Shown here in pieces: positions 54,163 through 64,000 of a stretch of 64,000 nt of DNA. The stretch's first letter is position 1. Every line of letters begins with the position of its first letter. The position numbers and the translations under genes were made by a program. Location of the stretch: NCBI GenBank assembly GCA_048013815.1, contig CM106586.1, positions 17,298,001-17,362,000 on the forward strand. Direction: 5' to 3'. The stretch is from Setoptus koraiensis. Lineage: Eukaryota > Arthropoda. The notes beneath the pieces are model-generated. The model saw only the letters and a list, made by a program, of their open reading frames with translations. It was not told the origin of the DNA and did not search any database.

Positions 54163-57100
54163 CGGGCCGTCTAAGGCGAGACCGCTAGGGTTGGCATGTG
54201 ACCTACTATCTATGTGGCTATTTGTGTGTTTGATTTCATTGAAATCGATTGCGGTCGCAAAAAGTGAGCCGCACTTATTTCAGAAATGTTGCACCACTGA
54301 CCACACATTTGCTGCTCTGTCTGGCGTCAGTGCTGCTGCATCCAGATCAGATCCATTCAGACTCATGTACGGGCATCGATGCCGACGACACCCTCGTGAC
54401 ACCAGCAGAGAATTCGGACCAGGCCAATCCAGTCCAGGCAAACGGGCAAGCGAGGAGGGCGGCAAAAGTGTCGGTGGTGACCTTCTTGGTTTATTGGCGC
54501 ACATTGCGACAATATTCAGCTGGTCGATGGGCGCGCATCGATTGCGCGCCGCGCTGAGCTGCCAATGAAGCCGTCAGATGTGATTGGCACGGATCTGGCG
54601 GATTTGAGAAAAAGAAAAAGAACAAGAAGAAGAAGAGTTGCAATTAATTAAGCTAGCCTCTGAATAAATTGGCTGTACGATTGTATCGCGGCCGGCCATC
54701 GAGCCGGCAGAGGGACAGAGAGCGACAATCCTGTTACATAATGTGTTTGTGCATGTTGTTGCCGTTAAACAACAAGTTGTTGTAGTCAGACAGTGATTGT
54801 TGTTGTTGTTGTTGTTATCTTTGGTGCTAGCTTGTGAGCCGCTAACTTGTTTTTAGCAGCTTCTCCGTCAATAATGGTGCAAGCAGCACTTTGATATTGA
54901 CGATAGCTCGACGATGGCGAGCGTTGCTTCCATTTAGCTGATACTACAGCTGATACTATTAACCTGCTCGCAAGACTGCTGGCAAGACTAGTTGCCGGCC
55001 GACGGTAACTGCTAACGGTAACTACCACTAACCAACGGCAACTACGACTGCCAACAGTGAAAGTGATAAGGTAAGCGTTTGTTGGCTTGCTGCTGCTTAT
55101 CTATTCGCTTTCACTGAAAACGGCAGTTAAACAACGGCAACAAGTTGATATTAATCACTATGCAGACATATTGATGATATATATTTATATACATACATAT
55201 ATATTCTCAATAGCGAGGATATATTTGTATGTATATATATATATTTGAATGGCGTATATAAAAACTAGTTGCAGCAACGGATGGGAGTAGATTGGATGAA
55301 TGAAAGAATAAAGTAAATTATACTAGAAGTGGTTTAGAGCTATTGTAGCGCTATTAGAGAGAGAGAGAGAGCGAAAGTAGAATTTGGCGGGACTACGACC
55401 AACCAAAGAATATGACGCTGCTGGCTGACGATGCCCGCGATGACGCTGATGCCGATGATGATGATGATGATGACGATGGTGAAGGGGAAAGGGAAAAAAG
55501 GAGAGAGGAAATTAAAGATGCTTGTGTGTAGTCATGATTGATTTGTTCAGTTACTTTTTACCTTTTAAACTCTGACTCATAACGTTTAACGTTTATGCAG
55601 CCGGCCGAAACTCAACCAGACAAACTTTCACCTTTACTCTCTTCTTGTTTCTTCTTTCTCTCTCTCTCTCTCGCTCTCGTCTCATTGGTCTCGCCAATCT
55701 TGCCTTTCTTAATATAGATAGTGCTACTAGTGAGAGAGCGAACAGCATGATTATTAGCAGAGATTCACCGGCAAAGAGAGAGAGAGAGAGAGAGAGCGAG
55801 ACAGCGAGAGGAAAGGCTGTCGTGCCTTTGCTGGCTCCACTACCGCTGGCTAACTGCTGGCTAACCGGTGGCTAACTAACGGATGGAAGCCAGCTAACTT
55901 ATTGGCTATCTAACAAATAATAATAACAACAACAAGTAAAGCCAGCCAATATAATGTAAGCGGCAAACGGTATATTGGCCGTAATATTGATGCCGTAATA
56001 TCATATCAAGATGGCTAGACGACTAGACGGCCGGCCGGCTTGCCCGATTAATAAGTTTGCCGTGGTCGCTTCACAAAGCCGGCCGGCCGGCCGGCCAGCT
56101 CTAAAGGGTGGATGCAATCTCGCCGGCTCTCGCTTTCTCTTCGAGCGTTCGCAAGACGATCCATGTCATAATGGCGAGAGTGAGCGCATGATGACGTTTG
56201 CAGATTTAAACGCTGGAGAAACAAAATATTACGACCATAGTATCGTCGTCGTCGTCGTCGTCGCCGCCGCCGCTAATCTAGACTCATCCGAATAAAATTA
56301 AACGGGGGAAACGTCTCGCAACTGTATAACCCGGTGTGTGTGTGTGTGTATTCTCATTATTCACTGACTCCCCGGCTCACAACAAACTCATGCCGGCGTT
56401 GGGCTCAAATCGTTCAATGGTCAAGTGCTCATCAAGCCAAAAAGATTAGGATTAACGGCAACAACAACAACAACAACGACAACGACAACAAACTCTAAAC
56501 CAACAAACATTTGAGCGGCCATTGTTTGTGTCATGCGTGTGTGTGTGTGTGTGCGTGTGTGTGTGTCTTATCAGCACCGTTACACTTGTGATATCATCTA
56601 CCTCACCGGGCAATAGTAATAATCGTCATCGTAATAATAAGCAACAATAAGCGCTCAAAACAAACCGCTTTACACATAGTCGCACAACTTGACCAGTATC
56701 GTCGCCCAGATACTAGCTTGTGGGCCACCATTGGGCACTATCGTATGCCATTCGTCGCTAATTGTTGTTAATTCAAGACCACCACAACAACAACAATTGG
56801 CCAGCCCGAGCTCATTGACGTCACACAGTAGACAAGGCATCGAAGACATTATGCAACACACAATGTTATGTCACACACACAGTTCACATTAATTGATTGA
56901 TTTGCAGCATATGCGCCACAACAGAACACACATAGAACATACATAGCGATATCGTGCCAAAGATCGTGTGATCACATCATCACATATTATTTGTATTTTA
57001 TCGTAAAACGCACCACGAGCGCCACACAAGCCGGCCCGGCACGCTCATCACAGTGATTGATCAGCGCTCACTAATTGCGATCGATTTGTGCATTCACTCA

Positions 57101-57191
57101 TCATCAGTTAATTAGTTGCATTACCATTCAGACAAATATATCATGTGACAGAGGCGACAGCTTGACCCTTCCATCAGCGCGCCACACACAA

Positions 57192-57254
57192 TACACAATC
57201 AGTAATACACAATCAGTAATACACAATCAGTAATACATAATCAGTAATACAATA
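57192..57254. repeat. 14-bp tandem repeat, ACACAATCAGTAAT
   Basis: About four and a half copies occur in tandem, about 160 bp upstream of the SRD5A3 start codon. The fourth unit has one substitution. Confidence 0.9.
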
Positions 57255-57414
57255 ATATATACTGCACAATTAATTACAATTGGCATCGTTGCAGTTGATG
57301 CAAATAATTGTGTCAATTTGTGTTCCACACTGAACAACACCAGCACCAGCACCAGCGCCAACAGCATCGGCAAACAGTAATCCAGTCAGCAAACAATAGA
57401 TCAGATAAGCAACT

Positions 57415-59291
57415 ATGTCAGTGATAACCTATTCACATAATCTGCTCTGGCTAGAGTGGATAACGTTCTCGTCCATGGTACTACTGTTCGGAGTAATTGT
57501 GTTGCGGTGTAGAGAGGGCCTACCAAATGTTATACATCGCATAGTGAAATATGGAAAATCGGCCAATGTTCAGGTCAACAGTGCCATATACAAATTCGAG
57601 ATACCAAAGAGGTAGGTGAGCGGCACAACGGTTGCCGCAACAGGTTGCATTGTTTGCTGTTTGACGAAAAATAGCTCGCATCGCATCAAGTGCAAACTCA
57701 ATGATGCAAACAGCAAAAAGTGACCAATAACAATCATCGATTGGTGCCATTCAATCAATAAATAATTATTAATAATTCATAATTAATAGTAAATATCAAT
57801 GTTTAAATATGTTCCATTCAATTCACTGTTATCATTGTTGCAACTGCTCAAACTACTAGGTACTTTTACCATTTCTACGTGTTTGCTTTAACAATGTACA
57901 CATCATTGGCCATATCAGCAATCAGGATCTATTTCAGCACGACACCAGCCGCACCATCAACAACAACAACAACAACAAGCCAACCGTCGCCATTCAATTG
58001 GCTTCTAGACAATCTTGTGGGCAAGTCTAGACACGCAACAGGTGAGTAGTTCTACAATGGCGCCAAGCAGCCCATTGCATTTATTGGCTGCCATATGTGA
58101 AGGCAAACATGATTTATCCAGACCATAAATGTTAGAGACAAAGTTAATATATGCATGAACATGGTATGCATCTGCATAATTTAATAGTTAATTATAGCCC
58201 TCATCATCGATGATTTATTGGCAGATCGATGCTCGCTACAGTCACGCCACACACATCCCAATGAGAGCTCATCATCATTGGCCCTATTTGTGCCACCTTT
58301 TTACCAATAATTCTCCTTGTTTGTCGGCCATATTACAAGCCTGAGGGCCCAATGCACAAACAAACGACACGGCGAAGAAAAAGCAAAACATACAAGCAGA
58401 CTTTCACCTGAATGCCTTGGGCAGTTGGCCCGAGATTCCATTTGAATTCCACGACGGATTTCCAGCATCTTGTTTGAATCACACAAACGCATTTAATTCA
58501 AATGATATTTTTCTTTTCTCTTCTTCTTCTATCTCTGCAAAACAAATTCTTGCATTTTAACAGTTGCACCAGAATCAGCGATGATTGGGCTAATACTGTT
58601 GATAATTCAGGTCACGAGAAGACTGTGCGAATGCACGATGCTCAGTGTATATTCAGAGGTTCGCATGAATATAATACACTATATCTTTGGTTACTCATTT
58701 TATTTCGGAGTTGGCATGTCAATGGTAGCAGAGGCTCCCGGTTTTACTAGCAGTGGTAAAGTATTGTTCACTTGTCCCAGTACCCGAATTATAACTAATT
58801 ATCCGCCACAACCAATCATTTAGTTAATTAATCACGACAACTCTCTCATAATCAACTTGGCCCTTGCAGATATCTCAAGCAGCCTTGCTTCGTCTTGGTC
58901 TAGGCCGGACAATTACAAATTTTTTACGCCGTGTCACATGATAGGAGTTGTATTGTTTCTCTATTCGTCCTACATACAATTTGAGAGTCATCAAATATTG
59001 GCCAATTTACGCAAGGACAAAAACGGAAAAGTGGTCACACATCAGCACTCTATACCTAGAGGGAGATGGTTCGAGCTTGTGTCGTGTCCGCATTACATGG
59101 CCGAAATATTAATCTATCTGTCAATATCAATAGTGTTAGCCGGACAAAGTAGAACATGGTGGCTGGTATTTTTATTTGTTGTTGTAAACCAGCTTGTGGT
59201 TGGAAAATTCAACCATGATTGGTATATTAGAAAGTTCGATAACTATCCAAAATCACGAAGAGCTGTGATACCGTTTGTAAAATGGTTGTAA
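57415..59291 (+). CDS. SRD5A3: SRD5A3-type polyprenol/polyprenal reductase
   Basis: SRD5A3 acts in the ER membrane in making dolichol from polyprenol, needed for N-glycosylation. Four exons join in frame at GT-AG sites: 57415-57611, 57860-58041, 58564-58755 and 58870-59291, giving 330 aa against 318 in human. Exon 1 encodes a membrane segment and IPKR; exon 2 continues YFYHFYVFALTMYTS, then a lineage-specific Thr run; exon 3 has RRLCECTMLSVYSEVRMNII, matching the human RRLFECLYVSVFSNV block; exon 4 has ILANLRKDKNGKVV, HSIPRGRWFELVSCPHYMAE and YPKSRRAVIPFVKWL, matching the human C-terminus. The basic, hydrophobic pattern indicates about six membrane segments. Introns are 248, 522 and 114 bp. 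The start is the first ATG in frame. Confidence 0.95.
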
Positions 59292-59357
59292 AAAGAAAGA
59301 AATAACATGATACGACAATAATGATGTGCAATGTTTCACTTGCTGCACCCGACCAAT

Positions 59358-59404
<47 letters not shown>

Positions 59405-59945
59405 TGTCATTGTCATAGATATAGGAATTGATCTTTAAGAAATGATAATACACAAATATATAAAACAAACTATATATTTAAATTAAACAACGAACAACAG
59501 CAACAACATATTTAAATTGTATATATATTGTTGATGATGATGATATATATACATAAACATGTAAATGAATATGTGTGTGTATGCGTGTGTGTGTTTTTAT
59601 TGTATAATCTCAAACAATCAATAATAATCAAAGACATTAAAATATTAAACAAGTTACAAAACACATATCTTGCATAGAGCCTTGAATATCTGCTGGACAG
59701 AGGCCGCAAGACAAAGAAACTCACTGATCAAGTGGAAACACGACACAGAATTTGTTGGAGATAAATGGCATGTCTGATACCGCGCCCGATGATATAAAAA
59801 AAAGTCCCTGAACTAGGTCATGACTCCCGCTCGATACAACCTCAGCATCAATGCCAACTGATGATGCTGCTGTTGTCTACGATGTTTGAAGTTTATTATT
59901 CATAGATCATGATTTAATATTCACACTAATACTTTGCGATTGCTC
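59292..59945. other. Convergent 3' space between SRD5A3 and NUDT19 copy A
   Basis: It contains a CAT triplet microsatellite (59358-59404) and AT-rich sequence. AACTAGGTCA at 59811-59820 resembles a nuclear-receptor half site but is isolated. No coding sequence was seen. Confidence 0.5.
59358..59404. repeat. (ATC)n microsatellite
   Basis: A pure ATC triplet array just 3' of the SRD5A3 stop; its complement makes a spurious poly-Asp frame. Confidence 0.95.
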
Positions 59946-61322
59946 TCATATCATTGGCGACAGTACTGCATGCGCCAATTGCTCATGTGCCTTAGGCAAT
60001 AGATGACCACATGCCGGCTTGACATTTGCCCTTGCATGACACACAGGACCTCTCATCTCAAGGCGATTCCAAGTCTTGGCCTTGCTAGCCATATTGGCCA
60101 ATGTGTCTGGATAATCTGGAACAGGCTTTCGGCCATGATAATCGGGCTTCTCCGGATAAAACTCGTCGCCTGTAACACATGTTAAAAATTGATAGAGAGT
60201 AATTAGTTAATTTAGCAAACAAATTCGAATAGAAGAACAGTCGATATCGAGTTGTATGTGTCACTCACCTGGCAACAGAGCTATAGCTCCGTCCTGATAT
60301 GTGGAAATTACCGGCAACCATCGTTCAATTCCTTCTGACTGACGTTCAATGGCAAATTGTCTTAGTGAATCAAATTCTGTAAAATTACACAATCTGGATA
60401 ACTCATACACTTGTGGAGGGGCAAGGAACACGTCCGCTGTCGAATGTTCATCCAACATTCCCGATGGTGTGCACCATTTAAGTGTTGTAACCTCCTCATT
60501 GTCGAGAACAACCTTAGGCTCAACCTCGAGAAAGCAAACATAAAACATTGTGTCACATCTCTTGTGACCCACACTGGTTGGTGTCAACCAATTCCACCAT
60601 TCATATAGGCACCATAAATGAGGACACAAATTTGTTTCCAAGCACAATTCTAAAAACATTGCAGGATCCTTTCTAATTTTATCTCTCCACATGGACAGAT
60701 TGACATTGACATTGTCGCGATCAGACAATGGCTGATATGAATCGGCGTCGTCGCCCGGACGTGTCAATAGTAGCACGCCCGTCTCCTCAAAAGTCTCACG
60801 TAATGCCGATATCCTAAAACCAATATCAGCTGGCAGGAAATTCTCAGGATGTGTAATGTTGGAAGCATTCTTTAGGATGGTTGGGTTAGTGATTATGGAC
60901 GGCCTTGGGCCAGATATTGATTGTGAAAAAACAGACATGTCTTCGTGCGTTAAATTGAATCTCTTGAATAAATCCCACCACCTAGAAGAGAAATCGGCTA
61001 GCTCGGCTCTGCCGCCAGGAAATACGTAAGCAGAGGCTAAAAATGAGCTCAGTCCGCTACGTTTTACCATCATCACCCTGTAGTCAATGTTGGACGGTTT
61101 GGTTGTTGTGTTCGAGGTAACTTGCTGTTGTTGTTGTTGGTTGTTGTCTGGTGAATCGTGGCTCGTGGGCAAATTTATACTTGCTCCATTGGACAATCTA
61201 TGAGTGGTCACGTCGTCCATAACTGTGGATTTGATTATGGTGTTGTCCGATTGGATTGTTCCTCTTATCGAAGATCTGGTCACTATGATCAGAGAGGATG
61301 CCTCTCTCCACACTTGCTGCAT
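59946..61322 (-). CDS. NUDT19: NUDT19-like Nudix hydrolase, copy A
   Basis: NUDT19 (RP2p) cleaves CoA and acyl-CoA esters and in mammals is peroxisomal. Two exons: complement 60269-61322 (ATG at the MQQVWREASS start) and complement 59946-60169, with a 99-bp GT-AG intron; 425 aa. After a variable N-terminus with a Gln run come the family blocks: MVKRSGLSSFLASAYVFPGG, FRISALRETFEETGVLLL (Nudix core REtfEEtGV), WNWLTPTSVGHKRCDTMFYV, FLAPPQVYEL, IERWLPVIS and LLPGDEFYPE across the splice. The catalytic glutamates are present. The new C-terminus ends HAVLSPMI and lacks an SKL/SHL-type peroxisomal signal. The last 818 bp of exon 1, the intron and at least 101 bp of exon 2 are nearly identical to copy B in inverted orientation. 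Confidence 0.93.
60069..61086 (-). repeat. Inverted repeat arm A (NUDT19 pair)
   Basis: These 1,018 bp match 62983-64000 in reverse complement without any gap. By eye I count five differences: one synonymous in exon 1 (Leu TTG/TTA before the Asp of MLDEHS), four in the 99-bp intron, none in the visible part of exon 2. Homology beyond 61086 drops abruptly. Confidence 0.95.
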
Positions 61323-62764
61323 TTTGACTGTCCTCAATAATGATAATAGTTATAATAATAATGATGAATTGTCGAGGCGTAGTATCAAATATGGGCGCCA
61401 ATAAATATGCACTCGTACATATATATGTGTGTGTAATACGTGATATAAAAAAGATGTGTAAACAATGATAGTAATAATAAAAAATAATCGAAGAGGTATC
61501 GATACAATCTTGGTGCGATATCAGTGCTGGTGTTGATTAAATTGAAACGATCTGCTGCGCCACCAATTTCCTACTGATAAGAAAGCCAACTGATTATTGG
61601 CAGTGCCACTGCCACTGAATATACTCAACTGGCTAACCAGACGGCGAGTTTGCTAAGGTGATGGTCGGTGGCGTTGGTCGTGCTAGGCGAGGACAAACAT
61701 CATATCATTGATATCCGTTTGTTGTTGCTGTTGTTGTTGTGAATTTAGTTAGCGACTGTCTAATTATATGTGTGCGATAGTATGAAGAGAATGAGTCACA
61801 CCAAGAAGTTATTAACAAAGTTGGGAAATCCTGTGTGTGTGTGTGCACTTGCAAGACATTCTCTGGCTTCTTCAGGCTTCTTTAGAAGCCAAAAAATAAG
61901 CTGACTGGTGTACGGACGAGGGTGTACGGATAGGTACGTCAACAACAGACGCAACAGCAGCAATAACAGCAACAACAAGCGACAGCTCAAACGACCGACG
62001 ATAACAACAAGTTGTTCTTGTTTCTCTAGCCGTGGGCCAACACACAACGACTGAAGAATGTTGTTGTCGTCGTTCCTCTTCTTCGTTCCTATTCAAAGGC
62101 TTCTTCTATCAAAAGGCACATTCGATTCTTTCTCTCTCTCGCTGTCTCGTTCTTTCTAGCTTGCCGAGCTTTATACCGACTCTGTGAACTGCTGTGTTTA
62201 GGACTCACTCACAAGCTACTAACACAGAGACTAAAAAACAACACCAACAACAACGACAACAAGCGGATAGCATTGATAAGATGTTTGTCCTCGCCGAGCG
62301 CGGCCACCTCCACCACAACAACTTGAGAGAGTGAGACAGACAGATAGGCTAACTGACAAGCTAGTTTCATGTGTTAGTAGTCCACACTAGACCAGTCCAA
62401 GACAGGACAACACATAACAAGCTAGACAGCGGGACAAGCTGGGCAAACGCAGTGACTGGTGGCGCAGCAGATCATTTCGTTTTCATTCGCTTGATATCCA
62501 CCATTATCATCATTAGAGCTCATCATCATCACATACGTCATCATCATTACCTTATCTATTGTATCCTCAAACATTTGTTTGTGTATATATTATTACAACC
62601 CTTACTTATCTATTATATTGTCACTATAATATTATTTAAGAAATATTGTTGCTGCTGAATTACATACATAATAGCTACAACATAATAGCGGCAACAGTTT
62701 AAATAGCTTGCCAATTCAATTAATTCTACTGAAGATCAAGAGCCTCATAAATAGTCATAGAAAC
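61323..62764. other. Head-to-head intergenic region of the NUDT19 pair
   Basis: About 1.4 kb separates the two ATGs. It holds CAA-type repeats, a short GT run near 61831 and a CT run near 62128. No coding sequence was seen. Shared or separate promoters cannot be told from sequence alone. Confidence 0.5.
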
Positions 62765-64000
62765 ATGCAACAAGTTTGGAGGGAGGCATCGTCGCTCATC
62801 ATAGTGACTAGGGCTTCACTCAGGACAACAATAGAGTCAGAAAACGCAATTATAAAATCAACTATTATTGATGGCGTCACACATTATAAATCCAATAGCG
62901 AAATTAATTTAAATTCAACACTAAATAATAGTAGGCCTACGCATGATCACAATGAGAGAATGTCAACAAAATTATCTAATACTGACTACAGGGTGATGAT
63001 GGTAAAACGTAGCGGACTGAGCTCATTTTTAGCCTCTGCTTACGTATTTCCTGGCGGCAGAGCCGAGCTAGCCGATTTCTCTTCTAGGTGGTGGGATTTA
63101 TTCAAGAGATTCAATTTAACGCACGAAGACATGTCTGTTTTTTCACAATCAATATCTGGCCCAAGGCCGTCCATAATCACTAACCCAACCATCCTAAAGA
63201 ATGCTTCCAACATTACACATCCTGAGAATTTCCTGCCAGCTGATATTGGTTTTAGGATATCGGCATTACGTGAGACTTTTGAGGAGACGGGCGTGCTACT
63301 ATTGACACGTCCGGGCGACGACGCCGATTCATATCAGCCATTGTCTGATCGCGACAATGTCAATGTCAATCTGTCCATGTGGAGAGATAAAATTAGAAAG
63401 GATCCTGCAATGTTTTTAGAATTGTGCTTGGAAACAAATTTGTGTCCTCATTTATGGTGCCTATATGAATGGTGGAATTGGTTGACACCAACCAGTGTGG
63501 GTCACAAGAGATGTGACACAATGTTTTATGTTTGCTTTCTCGAGGTTGAGCCTAAGGTTGTTCTCGACAATGAGGAGGTTACAACACTTAAATGGTGCAC
63601 ACCATCGGGAATGTTAGATGAACATTCGACAGCGGACGTGTTCCTTGCCCCTCCACAAGTGTATGAGTTATCCAGATTGTGTAATTTTACAGAATTTGAT
63701 TCACTAAGACAATTTGCCATTGAACGTCAGTCAGAAGGAATTGAACGATGGTTGCCGGTAATTTCCACATATCAGGACGGAGCTATAGCTCTGTTGCCAG
63801 GTGAGAGAGACATACAACTCGATATCGACTGTTCTTCTATTCGAATTTGTTTGCTAAACTAACCAATTACTCTCTATCAATTTTTAACATGTGTTACAGG
63901 CGACGAGTTTTATCCGGAGAAGCCCGATTATCATGGCCGAAAGCCTGTTCCAGATTATCCAGACACATTGGCCAATATGGCTAGCAAGGCCAAGACTTGG
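62765..64000 (+). CDS. NUDT19: NUDT19-like Nudix hydrolase, copy B (cut by window end)
   Basis: The ATG at 62765 opens MQQVWREASSLIIVTRASLR, parallel to copy A but with many nucleotide and amino-acid differences and no Gln run. From 62983 on, the DNA becomes almost identical to copy A. Exon 1 ends at 63800 (CCAG before GTGAGA), the intron is 63801-63899, and exon 2 starts at 63900 (GCGACGAG) and runs past the window. The Nudix core and the downstream CoA-type block are the same as in copy A, so the enzymes should be equivalent apart from the first 70 or so residues. The C-terminus, and whether it has a peroxisomal signal, lies outside the window. Confidence 0.93.
62983..64000 (+). repeat. Inverted repeat arm B (NUDT19 pair)
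   Basis: This is the partner of 60069-61086; identity still holds at the last base of the window, so the true arm is longer. About 1.9 kb of non-identical spacer lies between the arms. Confidence 0.95.

Larger units (their letters stand above)
51322..57414. other. Microsatellite-rich intergenic region
   Basis: No gene is supported in 6 kb. The region is dense in GT/CA, CAA/CAG, TTTG/CTTG, GA, GGCC and ATG-type simple repeats, one long-loop hairpin (53703-53785) and an AT-rich inverted pair near 55180-55250. It should contain the promoter of the Gln-rich secreted gene on its left edge and of SRD5A3 on its right edge. Confidence 0.5.

Noticed and set aside
54106-54568. Cys/Leu-rich plus-strand frame
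   Set aside because: Its apparent membrane-like part is the translation of TTTG/CTTG tandem repeats.
59811-59820. ROR/REV-ERB-like element AACTAGGTCA
   Set aside because: Single isolated half site in an intergenic AT-rich stretch, not near a clock gene promoter.
1-64000. Transposons, LINEs, retroelements or viral insertions
   Set aside because: No frame shows a transposase, reverse transcriptase, integrase or capsid motif, and no long terminal repeats were seen; the only long inverted repeat is the NUDT19 gene pair.

Overview
This window is nuclear DNA of a metazoan, most likely an arthropod. The reasons are GT-AG introns, AATAAA-type signals, long intergenic stretches full of microsatellites, and orthologues of the clock protein CLOCK, VPS18, EDC4, PDE11, SRD5A3 and NUDT19. 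Several large genes are uninterrupted (CLOCK 845 aa, VPS18 954 aa, an exon of about 5.1 kb in PDE11), and conserved domains carry long Asn/Gln/Ser-rich insertions. An intron-poor chelicerate such as an acariform mite is my best guess, but the sequence alone does not prove it. I recognised no reverse transcriptase, transposase, viral gene, tRNA or CRISPR array.

Layout. 2.5-17.3 kb is a compact, largely intronless cluster: Clock (+); a short EDC4/Ge-1-like decapping scaffold (-); a reduced ASPM/Asp-like protein with one ASH domain and about 14 IQ-like repeats (-); a CARD-only protein (+) ending about 40 bp from the end of VPS18 (-); and two convergent paralogous genes for small secreted helical proteins of unknown family. 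17.3-38.3 kb is a gene desert: a GC-rich, repeat-laden stretch (about 18.9-24.3 kb), then AT-rich sequence with a 500-N assembly gap inside a GT repeat. 38.3-48.1 kb is an eight-exon PDE11 gene with a very large low-complexity N-terminus. 49.3-51.3 kb encodes a secreted Gln-rich protein (-). 51.3-57.4 kb is non-coding and microsatellite-rich. 57.4-59.3 kb is a four-exon SRD5A3. From 59.9 kb to the end lie two head-to-head NUDT19 genes, the second cut by the window edge.

The genes do not form a pathway: clock, mRNA decay, spindle, cell death, endolysosomal tethering, cyclic-nucleotide hydrolysis, dolichol synthesis and CoA turnover are mixed, as is normal for an animal chromosome. The observations most worth pursuing are the gene-conversion signature in the NUDT19 pair, the ASH-IQ mini-ASPM whose repeat array has a 360-bp higher-order period and whose 3' end is homologous to the 3' flank of the neighbouring EDC4-like gene, an insertion of about 80 residues in the loop of the CLOCK bHLH, the giant PDE11 N-terminus, and the orphan secreted paralogue pair.
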